A DNA stretch of 64,000 nucleotides from Lysobacter firmicutimachus (GCF_037027445.1 NZ_JBANDL010000002.1:2046001-2110000); one strand, 5' to 3'. Positions 19,727-29,604 are shown, counted from the first letter of the stretch. A program made the numbers and translations. The notes: a model not told the origin generated them from the letters alone.

Positions 19727-20104
19727 TTACTTCTTCGCTTCTTCCTTGGCAGCTTCCGCCGGAGCGGCAGCGTCCTTGGCAGCGTCGGCAGCGGCGCCAG
19801 CGGCGTCGGCAGCGTTCTTGGCCGCGTCAGCAGCGGCGTCGGCAGCGGCCGGGGTGGTGGCAGCGGCAGCGGCGTCGGCCGAGGTGGCGGCGGCGTCGGC
19901 GGCGGTGGCAGCGGCGTCGGCCGAAGCAGCGGCGGCGTCGGCGGTGGCGGCGTCGCCAGCGGCGGCGGCGGTGTCGGCAGCGGCCTGGGCTTCGGTCGAA
20001 GCGGCAGCGGCGTCGGCCGAAGCCTCTTCAGCGGCCTTCTGGTTCGAGCAAGCGGCCAGGGCCAGGCCCAGAGCCAGGGCGATCAGCGCCTTGTTGAAAT
20101 TCAT
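19727..20104 (-). CDS. Ala-rich lipoprotein, paralogue
   Basis: A 125-residue lipoprotein. MNFNKALIALALGLALAAC gives a standard lipobox (LAA-C). The mature chain is made almost entirely of Ala, Asp, Ser and Thr in a repeating AADAAAASADAAATAADAAA pattern and ends with a Lys/Glu tail (EAAKEEAKK) like its neighbour. The ATG at 20104 is chosen because the signal peptide starts there and an AGGAAT motif precedes it. A good -35 box (TTGACA, minus strand at 20180-20185) lies upstream, though I could not find a matching -10. Probably a periplasm-spanning helix. Confidence 0.8.
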   Translation of the reverse strand: MNFNKALIALALGLALAACSNQKAAEEASADAAAASTEAQAAADTAAAAGDAATADAAAASADAAATAADAAATSADAAAAATTPAAADAAADAAKNAADAAGAAADAAKDAAAPAEAAKEEAKK

Positions 20105-20226
20105 GATTCGGATTCCTCGTCGTTTAGTTAGGCAACGCGCAGTTGCGCGCCGATAACATGATGACAAGCCGGTGACGTGTGTCAAGCGGCCTGCCGGGTT
20201 TTTTTGTGCAACGCGTTTTTAACTTT

Positions 20227-21402
20227 TTACACCAACTCGATCGCAATAGCGGTGGCTTCGCCGCCGCCGATGCACAGCGAAGCCACGCCGCGCTTGCCGC
20301 CGCGGATGCGCAGGGCGTTGATCAGGGTGACCACCAGGCGAGCGCCGCTGGCCCCGATCGGATGCCCCAGCGCGACCGCGCCGCCGTGCACGTTGAGCTT
20401 GTCGTGGGGGATGCCGAGGTCCTTCATCGGCGCCATGGCGACGCAGGAAAAAGCCTCGTTGACTTCGAACAGGTCGACGTCGGAGACGTTCCAGCCGGCC
20501 TTTTCGAGCACGTTTGAAATCGCTTTCACCGGCGCGGTGGTGAACCATTCCGGCGCCTGGGCGTGGCCGGCGTGGGCGACGATCCGGGCCAGCGGGGCGA
20601 GGCCGCGCGCGGCGGCTTCGTCGGCCGACATCAGCACCGCGGCGGCGGCGCCGTCGGAGATCTTCGACGAGGAGGCGGCGGTCAGCACGCCGTCCTTGCC
20701 GAACGCCGGGCGCAGGCCCGGAATCTTGCTGACGTCGATCTTGCCCGGCTCTTCGTCGCTGTCGACCACGGTGTCGCCCTTGCGGCCCTTGACCGTCACC
20801 GGGACGATCTCGTCCTGGAAGTGGCCGGCGCTCTGCGCGGCCTGAGCGCGCTTGACGCTTTCCTCGGAAAAGGCGTCGATCGCGGCGCGGTCGAGGCCGT
20901 ACTTCTCGCAGGCGGCGTCGCCGAACACGCCCATGGCCTTGCCGTCGTAGGGATTGGTCAGGCCGTCCCAGGCCATGTGGTCGAGGAACTCGGCGCTGCC
21001 GTAGCGGATGCCGGTGCGCGAGTTGTTGAGCAGGTGCGGGGCATTGGTCATCGACTCCATGCCGCCGGCGACGACGACCTTGGCCGAGCCGGCCTTGATC
21101 AAATCGTGGCCGAGCATGATGGCCTTCATGCCCGAGCCGCAGACCTTGTTGATGGTGGTGCAGCCGGCGGCGGTGGGGATGCCGGCGGCGAGCGTGGCCT
21201 GGCGCGCGGGCGCCTGGCCGAGGCCGGCCGGCAGCACGCAGCCCATGATCACCTCTTCGACCTGGTCGGCGGCGACGCCGGCCTGCGCCAGCGCACCGGC
21301 GATCGCGGCGCTGCCCAGGGTCGGAGTCGGGACGCCGGTGAACTGGCCGAGGAAGGAACCGATGGCGGTGCGCTTGGCACCGACGATGACGACGTCGCTC
21401 AT
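20227..21402 (-). CDS. Acetyl-CoA C-acetyltransferase (thiolase)
   Basis: A 391-residue cytoplasmic thiolase. Acyl-carrier Cys88 lies in NKVCGSGMKAI, the catalytic His in GGAVALGHPIGASGAR and the second Cys in ASLCIGGGEATA. Length and the MSDVVIVGAKRTAIGSFLGQ opening fit the biosynthetic/acetoacetyl-CoA thiolase group (AtoB/PhaA). In context it would cleave acetoacetyl-CoA made from leucine-derived acetoacetate, completing the pathway to acetyl-CoA. It could also serve general fatty-acid or PHB metabolism. ATG at 21402 gives the standard N-terminus. Confidence 0.92.
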   Translation of the reverse strand: MSDVVIVGAKRTAIGSFLGQFTGVPTPTLGSAAIAGALAQAGVAADQVEEVIMGCVLPAGLGQAPARQATLAAGIPTAAGCTTINKVCGSGMKAIMLGHDLIKAGSAKVVVAGGMESMTNAPHLLNNSRTGIRYGSAEFLDHMAWDGLTNPYDGKAMGVFGDAACEKYGLDRAAIDAFSEESVKRAQAAQSAGHFQDEIVPVTVKGRKGDTVVDSDEEPGKIDVSKIPGLRPAFGKDGVLTAASSSKISDGAAAAVLMSADEAAARGLAPLARIVAHAGHAQAPEWFTTAPVKAISNVLEKAGWNVSDVDLFEVNEAFSCVAMAPMKDLGIPHDKLNVHGGAVALGHPIGASGARLVVTLINALRIRGGKRGVASLCIGGGEATAIAIELV

Positions 21403-21788
21403 GGGGCGAGACTCCGGGTTCTGTGCGGGCCGGCGGGGGCCGGCGGGTCGTAGGGTGCCGGCCGGGGCCGGAATCCGCGAATTATGCGGCGCCGTGCTGC
21501 AGCGCGGCAAATTCGGCACGGCGACTAACGAAAAATCAACAAACGACCTGGGCCAGCCGGCCGGCGGCTGAATGCCCGAGCCGGCGCAAACCGGCTTTTC
21601 CCGCTCAAGATCGCCGCTTCCCGACCGCTCCGCGGCCGGCCGCCGGGCCGCCCCCGCGGGTCGCCCCGGGGCGCCGGAACGCGCGCATGAACCGGTGATT
21701 GTCCGTGCCGTCGGCTTGGACTAAAACGTGACCGAGCGCAGCCCTTCCGCAAGGGTGCGGACGCTGCGCCGTCCGACGGGGGTGTGCG
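21403..21788. other. Divergent promoter spacer
   Basis: About 386 bases between the thiolase (minus) and the autotransporter (plus). It must contain promoters for both. No conserved operator, REP copy or gene was recognised. A stretch ACTAACGAAAAATCAACAA near 21524-21542 is unusually AT-rich for this genome and could belong to a promoter. Confidence 0.4.
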
Positions 21789-24596
21789 ATGCAACGATTC
21801 GCAGCGGCGGCGCGCCACGGTTCGCGCCTGAGCCTGTCCGCATGGGTCCTGGCCCTGGCCGCCTGCGGCGGAGGCGGGGGAGGCGGCGGCAACGTCCGCA
21901 ACGACCCGCCGCCGTCCTCGCCACCGCCGACCACCCCGCCGCCGCCGAGCCCGAACCAGCCCGCGGCCGACGCTCACCTGAGCCTGACCAATGCCCGCGC
22001 CGCGCACAGCCTGGGCCTGACCGGCCAGGGCATCCGCATCGGCGTGGTCGACAGCGGGGTGCGCCGGACTCACCCGGCCCTGGCCGGCCGGGTCGGGCCG
22101 ATGCTGCTCTACACCGATCCGCGGACCAACAACCACAGCATCGACGACGTGCTCGGCCATGGCACCTACGTCTCGCAGATCGCCGCCGGCACCCCGGTCG
22201 GCGCCTGGCCCGGCGGCATCGCCCCGGGTGCGCAGATCGTCTCGGCGCGGATCCTGGCCGACGTGCGCCCCAGCGACGACGGCTCCGGCCAGGGCAATCA
22301 GGCGACCAACAACGGCGGCCTGGACATCGTCAGCCGCGACCTCATGAACGCCGGCGTGCGGATCATGAACAACTCCTGGGGCGGCCTGTACTGGACCGGC
22401 GACCCCGTCACCCAGAGCTTCATCGCCGCCTACCAGCCTTTCATCGACAACGGCGGCCTGGTGGTGTTCGCGACCGGCAACGAGTCGCGGCCGGACCCGA
22501 CCGACAACGCTTCGCTGCCCAGCCAGGGCGCCGGCGCCTCGATCCTGGAGCGCGGCTGGCTGGCCGCGGCGGCGCTGGACAGCAACAACCCGACCCAACT
22601 GGCCAGCTACTCGAATGCCTGCGGCATCGCGATGCGGTACTGCCTGGTCGCGCCCGGCAACGTGATCGCCACCGGGGTCAACGATGCGGTCGGCAGCCCG
22701 ACCTACTGGTCCATCCAGGGCACTTCGTTCGCCGCCCCCCAGGTGTCCGGCGCGGCCGCCCTGGTCTGGCAGGCGTTTCCTTATTTCAACAACGACCTGG
22801 TCCGGCAGACCCTGCTCGGCAACGCCAAGGATCTCGGCGCGCCCGGGGTCGACCCGGTGTTCGGCTACGGCCTGCTCGACATCGGCGCCGCCGTGCGCGG
22901 CCCGCGCCGCTTCGACTGGGGCGACGTCCGGGTGGCCTTCGACGGCAATTCGAGCTGGTCCAACCCGATCGCCGGCACCGGCGGTCTGATCAAGGAAGGC
23001 AGCGGCACCTTGCGCCTGGACAGCGCCGCCGCCCACAGCTACACCGGCGCGACCCAGGTCAACGCCGGCGTGCTGCGCTTGAACGACAACGGCGCGCTGG
23101 CCTCGCCGCTGGCGGTGCGCCCCGGGGCGCAGTTCGTCGGTGGCGCCGGCGCGCGGATCGGCAACCGGGTCGACAACCAGGGCGCGTTGCGCCTGGAGGG
23201 CGCCGGCCTGCGCGTCGACGGCGATTACCAACAAGGCGCCGGCGCGCAGTTGCAGTTCCTGATCGGCTCGCGCCTGGACGTCGGCGGCAGCGCCAGCCTG
23301 GCCGGCGGCGCGCACGTGCTCGGTCAACTGCCGGGCTATGTGCGCTCCAGCCGCGAGGTGTTCCTCAACGCCGGCAGCGTCAGCGGCACCTTCGATTCGT
23401 TGAGCAGCGCGCCGGGCGTGTTCCTGCTCGCGACCCTGGGCTACAGCGGCACCCGGGCCTGGCTCGACATCGTCGCGCTCAACATCACCGCAGCCGCGCA
23501 AAGCATGGGCGTGCCGATGGCGGCATCGGCCGCGGCGCAGCGCGTCGACGGCGCGTTGGCCGGCTTGAATGCGGGCGCGGTCGCAAGCGGCGGCGACGGC
23601 GCCCAGGGCGCGTTCGGCGCCGGTCTGGGCGCCTTGCAGCACAGCGCCGACACGGCGCAGGCGCGACGCTCGCTGACCAGTCTGTCGGGCGAGCTGCACA
23701 CCGCCGACGCCGCGTTCGCGCAGATGGCGATCGAAGCCAGCCGGCGTGCGCTGGAATCGCGCCTGGATGCGCGGGTCCGGCAGCCGCAGGACGGCGCCTG
23801 GAGCGAGCGGCTCGACACGCAACGCGTCGCCGCCGGGCGCTACGACCTGGACATCGACGGCTGGATGCTCGGTCAGGACCGCCGCCTCGGCGCCTGGACC
23901 TACGGCGCGGCGCTGAGCCGCAGCGAGGGTCGGGCGCGCCACGCCGAACTGAGCGACCGCGAGCGCAACCGGCAGACCGAGGCGCAGCTGTACGCGGCCT
24001 GGAACGGCGAGCGCAACTACCTCTTCGGCCGTGCCGCATTCGGCTACTTGGACCGTGAGCTGCAGCGCGAAATCGTTCTGGGCGCCAGCCGCTTCGGCGT
24101 CGGCAGCGATTACGGCGAGCGCTATCTGCACCTGGGCCTGCAGGCCGGCCGTCGCTACGGCCGCGATGCGGCCGCGCTCGTGCCCTATGTCGGCGCCGAG
24201 CTCATGCGCCTGCAACGCGAGGGGTTCGACGAGCCCGGCGCGCTCGGCTTCGGCCTGCGCAGCCAGGCGGCGAGCCTGCAGGCGACCCAGGCGCTGGCCG
24301 GCCTGCGCCTGCAGCGCGAGGGGCAGTGGGGCGGCATGCGCTGGCGCTGGGACGCGCGCGCCGAATGGCAGCGCCGGCTGAGCCTGCGCGGCGGCGACAT
24401 CGCCGCGCGCTTCACCGCGATGGAGGTGTGGGCGCCGATCCTCGGCGAGCCGCTGCCGGAGGAGGTGGCTCTGGTCGGCCTCGGCCTGGACCTGCGCCTG
24501 CCGCGCGCCGGCGCGCTGCGCCTGGATCTCGATCAGCGCTACGAAGACGGCGCGCCGCGCTTCGGCGCGATGGCGTGGTGGAGCTATCCGTTCTGA
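21789..24596 (+). CDS. S8 (subtilisin) autotransporter lipoprotein
   Basis: A 935-residue type Va secreted protease. The signal peptide ends in a lipobox, LALAAC (Cys26), followed by Gly- and Pro-rich linkers. The S8 domain spans about 60-370 with Asp88 (VVDSG), His124 (LGHGTYVS), the oxyanion Asn in FATGNES and Ser313 (GTSFAAP). An autotransporter-associated repeat is seen at GSGTLRLD..SYTGATQVNAGVLRLN (about 400-435). The last 280 residues form the outer-membrane beta-barrel, ending in the typical WSYPF. The plan matches NalP/SphB1-type surface subtilisins, which process other surface proteins. Single gene on the plus strand. Confidence 0.93.
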   Translation: MQRFAAAARHGSRLSLSAWVLALAACGGGGGGGGNVRNDPPPSSPPPTTPPPPSPNQPAADAHLSLTNARAAHSLGLTGQGIRIGVVDSGVRRTHPALAGRVGPMLLYTDPRTNNHSIDDVLGHGTYVSQIAAGTPVGAWPGGIAPGAQIVSARILADVRPSDDGSGQGNQATNNGGLDIVSRDLMNAGVRIMNNSWGGLYWTGDPVTQSFIAAYQPFIDNGGLVVFATGNESRPDPTDNASLPSQGAGASILERGWLAAAALDSNNPTQLASYSNACGIAMRYCLVAPGNVIATGVNDAVGSPTYWSIQGTSFAAPQVSGAAALVWQAFPYFNNDLVRQTLLGNAKDLGAPGVDPVFGYGLLDIGAAVRGPRRFDWGDVRVAFDGNSSWSNPIAGTGGLIKEGSGTLRLDSAAAHSYTGATQVNAGVLRLNDNGALASPLAVRPGAQFVGGAGARIGNRVDNQGALRLEGAGLRVDGDYQQGAGAQLQFLIGSRLDVGGSASLAGGAHVLGQLPGYVRSSREVFLNAGSVSGTFDSLSSAPGVFLLATLGYSGTRAWLDIVALNITAAAQSMGVPMAASAAAQRVDGALAGLNAGAVASGGDGAQGAFGAGLGALQHSADTAQARRSLTSLSGELHTADAAFAQMAIEASRRALESRLDARVRQPQDGAWSERLDTQRVAAGRYDLDIDGWMLGQDRRLGAWTYGAALSRSEGRARHAELSDRERNRQTEAQLYAAWNGERNYLFGRAAFGYLDRELQREIVLGASRFGVGSDYGERYLHLGLQAGRRYGRDAAALVPYVGAELMRLQREGFDEPGALGFGLRSQAASLQATQALAGLRLQREGQWGGMRWRWDARAEWQRRLSLRGGDIAARFTAMEVWAPILGEPLPEEVALVGLGLDLRLPRAGALRLDLDQRYEDGAPRFGAMAWWSYPF

Positions 24597-24636
24597 CCAA
24601 GACGCTGGCGCCGACCGCAAGCGGCGCAGGCCTGCT

Positions 24637-24774
24637 GTAGGAGCGGCGTGAGCCGCGACGAAGAAGGCGCAGGAAGGCCAATGGCATCGCAATCGGCCGA
24701 AGCCCGGTACCGTCGCCTGCTTGCGGTCCGCCTCGTTGCCGACGTGCCGCGGTCGCGGCTCACGCCGCTCCTAC
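24637..24774. repeat. Inverted pair of GTAG REP palindromes
   Basis: One 23-base unit (GTAGGAGCGGCG..GCCGCGAC, 24637-24659) and its inverse (24752-24774) flank about 90 bases, forming a BIME-like element downstream of the autotransporter. The unit itself is a stem-loop (GCGGC..GCCGC) preceded by GTAG, as described for Stenotrophomonas/Xanthomonas REPs. Confidence 0.8.
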
Positions 24775-24811
24775 CCCGAACCTGCGAAGCGAACGGCAAT
24801 GCCGGGCGCAA

Positions 24812-24842
24812 ACCAAAACGCCGTCGCGGTTGCGACGGCGTT
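24812..24842 (-). terminator. Terminator of the isovaleryl-CoA dehydrogenase gene
   Basis: Minus strand AACGCCGTCGC, AACC loop, GCGACGGCGTT followed by TTGGTTTG, 33 bases past the stop at 24875. Confidence 0.75.
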
Positions 24843-24874
24843 CGGCTTGCGGCGACCGCGGGACGCGGTGCGGC

Positions 24875-26032
24875 TCAGCTCTTGCCGTCGAACAGCTCGC
24901 GGCCGATCAGCATGCGGCGGATTTCGTTGGTGCCGGCGCCGATCGCGTACAGCTTGGCGTCGCGCAGGATGCGCCCGGTCGGGTACTCGTTGATGTAGCC
25001 GTTGCCGCCCAGAGTCTGGATCGCTTCCAGCGCCACCTGCACCGCCGCATCGGAGGCGTGCAGCAGGCACGAGGCGGCGTCGACCCGGCTCTTGTGCCCG
25101 GCATCGTAGTCGCGCGCCACTTGGTAGGCGAAGGCGCGGCTGGACTGCAGCGCGGTGTACATGTCGGCGATCTTGCCCTGCATCAGGCCGAAGGTGCCGA
25201 TCGCCACGTCGAACTGCTTGCGCTCGCGCACGTAGGGCAGGGCGATGTCCAGCGCCGACTGCATCAGGCCCAGCGGGCCGCCGCTCAGCACCAGGCGCTC
25301 GGTGTTGAGGCCGCTCATCAGCACCTTGACCCCGTGATGGACTTCGCCGAGCACGTTCTCGGCCGGGATCTCGCAGTTCTCGAACACCAGCTCGCAGGTG
25401 TTGGAGCCGCGCATGCCCAGCTTGTCCAGCTTCTGCGCGGTGCTGAAGCCCTTCATGCCCTTCTCGACGATGAAGGCGGTCATGCACTTGCTGCCCGCGT
25501 CCTTGCCGGCGGTGCGCATGTACACGATCAGCACGTCGGCCTCGGGGCCGTTGGTGATCCACATCTTGTTGCCGTTGGCGACCCACACGCCGTCGCGCAG
25601 CTCGGCTCGGCAGCTCATCGAGCCGACCACGTCCGAGCCGGCGCCGGGCTCGCTCATCGCCAGCGCGCCCTTCCATTCGCCGCTGCACAGCTTGGGCAGG
25701 TACTTCGCGCGCTGCGCCTGGTTGCCGTTGGCGTACAGGTTGGACACGCACAGGTTGGAGTGGGCGCCGTAGGACAGGCCGACCGAACCGGACGCGCGCG
25801 AGATCTCCTCCATCGCCACCAGGTGGGCCAGATAGCCCATGTCGCTGCCGCCGAACTCGCCCGGCACGGTCATGCCGAGCAGGCCCAGCTCGCCGAGCTT
25901 GGGCCACAGGTCCTGCGGAAACGCGTTGTCGTGGTCGATCTGCGCCGCGCGCGGTGCGATCTCGGCTTCGGCGAAACGGCGCACGGCATCGCGCAGCGCG
26001 TCGATCTCTTCACCCAGGGGAAAACTGCGCAT
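24875..26032 (-). CDS. Isovaleryl-CoA dehydrogenase
   Basis: A 385-residue FAD-dependent acyl-CoA dehydrogenase. FAD/substrate signatures are [16 protein letters not shown] and [13 protein letters not shown]. The catalytic Glu is in the helix [15 protein letters not shown], the position used by isovaleryl-CoA dehydrogenases rather than the C-terminal Glu of straight-chain enzymes. The [17 protein letters not shown] segment is also family-specific. It converts isovaleryl-CoA to 3-methylcrotonyl-CoA, the substrate of the carboxylase encoded at 9.5 and 17.3 kb. Equivalent to liuA. The carbonic anhydrase stop lies only one base from this start on the same strand. Confidence 0.93.
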   Translation of the reverse strand: MRSFPLGEEIDALRDAVRRFAEAEIAPRAAQIDHDNAFPQDLWPKLGELGLLGMTVPGEFGGSDMGYLAHLVAMEEISRASGSVGLSYGAHSNLCVSNLYANGNQAQRAKYLPKLCSGEWKGALAMSEPGAGSDVVGSMSCRAELRDGVWVANGNKMWITNGPEADVLIVYMRTAGKDAGSKCMTAFIVEKGMKGFSTAQKLDKLGMRGSNTCELVFENCEIPAENVLGEVHHGVKVLMSGLNTERLVLSGGPLGLMQSALDIALPYVRERKQFDVAIGTFGLMQGKIADMYTALQSSRAFAYQVARDYDAGHKSRVDAASCLLHASDAAVQVALEAIQTLGGNGYINEYPTGRILRDAKLYAIGAGTNEIRRMLIGRELFDGKS

Positions 26033-26033
26033 A

Positions 26034-26792
26034 TCAGCCCTCGTAACGAATCAGCGGCCGCCCATTGAGCGGTTGGAGGTTGCGGTTGTTGCGGCGGTAG
26101 TGCGACAGAAAACCGTCGATCTGCCGTTGCGACATGGTCACCGGCGCCGGCATCACGTACCACTCGACATTCTCCGTCAGCGGCGGGGTCGTGAGCGAGC
26201 CCAGGTAATGGTAGTAAGCGTGCGATTTCGGCAGCAGGCCCTCGATGTCGATTTCGTGCTGGGCCGGCTTGCGCCCCGGTTGCAGTCCGTCGAGCACGTC
26301 CTGCGCGACCGGATTGGCCTGGCCCTGTTCATACATCACCCCGATCACCGCCAGCCGGCCGTCCTGGGCCTTGAACACGAAATGCCCTTCCAGCGGGTAG
26401 TGCCTGCCGTCCAGGGTGTGTTCGCTCTGCGAGTGGAAGTGGAACTGGGCCAGCTTGAAATGGCGGCCGCGGATCGTGGCCTCGGTGGCGTGAGTGTCGA
26501 CCTGCACCGCATGGCCGTTGTCTTCGACCTTGTCGACCGGGCCGTGGGTATGGCTGAACTCGATCGCGCCCGGCTCGGCCGCATCGGCGGCGACGGCGCT
26601 GGCGGTGACGATGTCGATCGGCGACTGTGATCTGGCCGACGCGGCCTGCCAGGACTCCTGGCGATCGTAGTCGTAGACCTCGTGGTGGCCGGCGGCGGCC
26701 GGTTCGTTGGCCTGCACGGCGCAGGCGCCGGCGAGAGCGAGGGACAGGGCGACGGACAGAATGAGGGGTGGGGCGATGGCGAGCTTGGGCAT
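26034..26792 (-). CDS. Periplasmic alpha-class carbonic anhydrase
   Basis: A 252-residue secreted enzyme that interconverts CO2 and bicarbonate. [28 protein letters not shown] is a Sec signal peptide. The alpha-class fold is shown by [31 protein letters not shown] (three zinc His: two in FHFH, one in LEGH) and [16 protein letters not shown]. It is one base upstream of the isovaleryl-CoA dehydrogenase gene on the same strand, so they may share a transcript. Supplying bicarbonate to the biotin carboxylases is tempting but the enzyme is exported, so this is not implied. Confidence 0.93.
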   Translation of the reverse strand: MPKLAIAPPLILSVALSLALAGACAVQANEPAAAGHHEVYDYDRQESWQAASARSQSPIDIVTASAVAADAAEPGAIEFSHTHGPVDKVEDNGHAVQVDTHATEATIRGRHFKLAQFHFHSQSEHTLDGRHYPLEGHFVFKAQDGRLAVIGVMYEQGQANPVAQDVLDGLQPGRKPAQHEIDIEGLLPKSHAYYHYLGSLTTPPLTENVEWYVMPAPVTMSQRQIDGFLSHYRRNNRNLQPLNGRPLIRYEG

Positions 26793-26894
26793 GGCGGGCT
26801 CCAGGGGCTGGCGACGCGAACGCGAAACGGACACACGGCGAAAGGCGCGTCATGCTAAACGCAGCGACGCGCCGTCCCCCTATGTCGGATGCGA

Positions 26895-26918
26895 CGACGG
26901 GGCCGTTCGGCCCCGTCG
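26895..26918 (-). terminator. GC hairpin after leucine dehydrogenase
   Basis: Ten-base arms CGACGGGGCC/GGCCCCGTCG around GTTC, eight bases beyond the stop at 26926. No T run, so termination may be partial and allow read-through into the carbonic anhydrase gene. Confidence 0.6.
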
Positions 26919-26925
26919 AAGTGGA

Positions 26926-28029
26926 TCAATGGCCGCCGCGGATGCGGCCGCGGAAGCTCGGCGTGCTGCGCCCGAGCGGCAGCTTGAGCTTGCCGATCGC
27001 GCTGATGCGCTCTTCGGCCAGGCGGTCGGCGGCGGTGTAGGTCGGGATGCTGTCGCGCTCGGCGATCTCGAAGATGCGGCCGAGGTTGTGGTAGATCGTG
27101 CGCATCATGCGCATGGCGCGCTCGCGGTTGTAGCCGTCGAGCTCCAGCGCCACGTTCATCACGCCGCCGGCGTTCACGGCGTAGTCCGGCGCGTACAGGA
27201 TGCCGCGCTTGGCCACTTCGTCGCCGATGGCGTTGTTGGCCAGCTGGTTGTTGGCGGCGCCGCAGATGATCTTGGCCTTCAGGCGCGGCAGGGTCTGCTC
27301 GTTGACGGTGCCGCCCAGCGCGCACGGCGAGTACACGTCGGCGTTGACGTCGTAGATCTCGTCCAGGCCGACCGCTTCGGCGCCGTAGTCGGACACGGCC
27401 TTGTCGACCAGGCCCTTGTTGATGTCGGTGACGAAGATCTTCGCGCCGCGCTCCTTGAGCAGCTTCACGAATTCCATGCCGACGTGGCCCAGGCCCTGCA
27501 CGGCGTAGCTGTACTTGCCGACTTCCTCGTCGCCGAAGCGCTTGTTGAGCGCCGCCATCAGGCCCTGCAGGGTGCCGTAGGCGGTGAACGGCGACGGGTC
27601 GCCCGAACCGCCGTGGACCTGGTGCACGCCGGTGACGTACTCGGTCTCGCGGTACACGTATTCCATGTCGTTGACGTCGATGCCGACGTCTTCGGCGGTG
27701 ATGTAGCGGCCGCCCAGCGAATCGACGAACTTGCCGAAGGCGCGGAACAGGGCTTCGGACTTGTCGGCCGACGGGTCGCCGATGATGACCGCCTTGCCGC
27801 CGCCGATGTTGAGGCCGGCGACCGCGTTCTTGTAGGTCATGCCGCGGCTCAGGCGCAGCACGTCGTTCAGCGCGTCCTGCTCGGTCTTGTACGGCCACAT
27901 GCGCAGGCCACCCAGGGCCGGGCCGAGCACGGTGTTGTGAATCGCGATGATGGCCTTCAGGCCGGCGTCCTTGTTATGGCAGAAGACGACCTGCTCATGG
28001 CCGAAGGTGTCGAGGGTTTCGAAAATCAT
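26926..28029 (-). CDS. Leucine dehydrogenase (Glu/Leu/Phe/Val dehydrogenase family)
   Basis: A 367-residue NAD-dependent amino acid dehydrogenase. Substrate-site blocks are GPALGGLRMWPY and AGLNIGGGKAVIIGDP (catalytic Lys in GGGK), the NAD fold has VQGLGHVGMEFV, and the C-terminal CGAANNQLAN and YAPDYAVNAGGVMNV are typical of leucine dehydrogenase. It oxidatively deaminates leucine, valine and isoleucine to 2-oxo acids, the entry step both for breakdown and for branched fatty-acid primers, which dominate Lysobacter membranes. ATG at 28029 is preferred to upstream readings. A long gene-free region precedes it. Confidence 0.92.
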   Translation of the reverse strand: MIFETLDTFGHEQVVFCHNKDAGLKAIIAIHNTVLGPALGGLRMWPYKTEQDALNDVLRLSRGMTYKNAVAGLNIGGGKAVIIGDPSADKSEALFRAFGKFVDSLGGRYITAEDVGIDVNDMEYVYRETEYVTGVHQVHGGSGDPSPFTAYGTLQGLMAALNKRFGDEEVGKYSYAVQGLGHVGMEFVKLLKERGAKIFVTDINKGLVDKAVSDYGAEAVGLDEIYDVNADVYSPCALGGTVNEQTLPRLKAKIICGAANNQLANNAIGDEVAKRGILYAPDYAVNAGGVMNVALELDGYNRERAMRMMRTIYHNLGRIFEIAERDSIPTYTAADRLAEERISAIGKLKLPLGRSTPSFRGRIRGGH

Positions 28030-29135
28030 CGGGTGCTCCGAACCGGCGCGGGCTGCGCGTAGCGCTGGCGACGCCAGGTGGTGTGTAAGTCGTTGAATGG
28101 GAATGGATTGGCCTGTACGCCGGGGCGTCAGGCCCGGCGTAGCGCGGCGTAGTCTAATGCAATCGGCCAGTACGGCTAGGTATTGCAAGGCTTGCGCGGT
28201 CGTGGCTGGCAGGGGCGCGAGCCGCATTCAGGAAAGTCCGCGGCAGGGTCGCGGGCGGTCGCTGTGTCGGTGTCGGACCGGCGGTGGCTGTGCGGGTTCG
28301 ACGTCGCGTCGCGGGGTTTTCGTGCGTGCGTTCGTGCGTCGGCGCAAACCGCAGCCGTCGCGCGGCCGAGCCGGGCGCAGGCGGACTTTGCCGCGGCTGG
28401 CTGTTGGCGCACGGGCAGCGGCCTGTGCGGTCCGTCGCGCACGAGCGTTCGGACCGGAGCCGACGACGGCCGGTCTGTCGCATGGCTTGCCTCGATCCAA
28501 ACGCGGGCAACCCATAGCGATCGCGTCGTGTTCCGCGCGATGCGCGGTGGGCGCGACGCGATCCCAAAACACTGCGCCCGCATCCGGTCGGCCGGCGTTG
28601 CACGACGCGAGCGGACGACGGCGATGGAGCGCTGCGGATCGAGCGGTCGCACGGACCTGCGACTGAGGCGGAGGGAGTTAAACCGCACGAGACTGTTCGA
28701 AGCGCCCGTCCGCAATAGGACGGCGTAATTCTTCTAGCTGGCGCCGATGTCCGCGTCGCCCGCGCGAGCGCGTTGGCTTCGATTGCCGGGATCGAGGCTC
28801 ACGTCTCAGGACCTCGTTACGACTTCGCAAGGACCGCGACGCGTCGCCTGCGCGACGCGAGCGAGCCGCCAGGGCGGCATCAGGGAACGGTCGCGACGCG
28901 GTCCGGCGCCGACCGGCCAGCCGGGGGGCTCGGCCGGCCGGCGCTTATCTGCCGGGCAGGGACGCAGGGCGCTCGCCGCGTGAGGGCATCGGCATGACGT
29001 CGACGCCCTCGTTCGAATGCCCTGCGCTCCATGCCGCTCACGCGGAAGAGCAAGCGCGAGCCGGGCTCGGCGATCGATGCCCAGTGCCTGGTTTCCGGCG
29101 CCTCGCGTGCCGCGTCGTGGCATCCGGCGGTCTGC
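28030..29135. other. 1.1-kb region without a recognisable gene
   Basis: Both strands contain open frames of 100-190 codons, but they overlap one another, are Arg-rich in every frame and lack convincing ribosome-binding sites, so I call none. The part near 28030-28200 should hold the leucine dehydrogenase promoter. No REP copy, hairpin terminator or tRNA was seen. A fast-evolving or structured non-coding region cannot be excluded. Confidence 0.4.
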
Positions 29136-29456
29136 TCAGCGACGGACCCAGTAGCCGTCGCGCAAGCGCCAGCCGGGGCCGTGATGATTCCAGCGCGGAC
29201 CGACATAGACGTAGCCCGGCCGCGCCCGCAGGTAATGCCCGCCGACCCAGACATAAGCGCGCCCGTTCCAGCGCCAATGCCCCGGCGCCCAGGCGTAGCC
29301 GGAGCGCGGCCTGATCCGCTCGTAGCGCGGCGGCGGAGGCGCTACCCGCACCACGTCCACATCGATATACGTCCGCGCTTGCGCCGCTGGCGCGTGCACG
29401 CCCGCCATCGTCGCCACGCCGAGCACCGCCGCCGTCATCCACGCACGCATCGCCAT
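29136..29456 (-). CDS. Exported YXWGXW/WxxGxW-repeat protein
   Basis: A 106-residue secreted protein. Residues 1-27 are a signal peptide (MAMRAWMTAAVLGVATMAGV, cleavage near AQA-RT). The mature part is aromatic and Gly-rich with repeated W-x-P/x-G-x-W units: WAPGHWRWNGRAYVWVGGHYL, GYVYVG, GPGWRLRDGYWVRR. Proteins with these repeats are common in proteobacterial envelopes and are of unknown function. ATG 29456 is preferred to 29504 because the signal peptide begins there. It sits alone, between the 1.1-kb gene-free region and REP copies. Confidence 0.75.
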   Translation of the reverse strand: MAMRAWMTAAVLGVATMAGVHAPAAQARTYIDVDVVRVAPPPPRYERIRPRSGYAWAPGHWRWNGRAYVWVGGHYLRARPGYVYVGPRWNHHGPGWRLRDGYWVRR

Positions 29457-29604
29457 CGTCGTTCTCCTCGTACCCGGCGGCCACCCGCCGGTCATCGGAC
29501 ACAACGCCGGCCGCGTGCGGTCTGTTGACCCGGTCTCGCGCGCCGTTCAGACCGCCGTCGGTTAACTGAAGCCACGCTGCACCCGCGAGGCCAGCAGAAC
29601 AGGG

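Noticed and set aside
19137..20104. CRISPR-like repetition in DNA
   Set aside because: The periodicity comes from Ala codons in lipoprotein genes; there are no repeat-spacer units.
20159..20185. Sigma-70 promoter before the second Ala-rich lipoprotein
   Set aside because: TTGACA is perfect, but no -10 box was found at 16-18 bases, so it is not listed as a promoter.
28097..28728. Overlapping 180-190 codon frames on both strands
   Set aside because: Mutually exclusive, Arg-rich, no ribosome-binding site or family.
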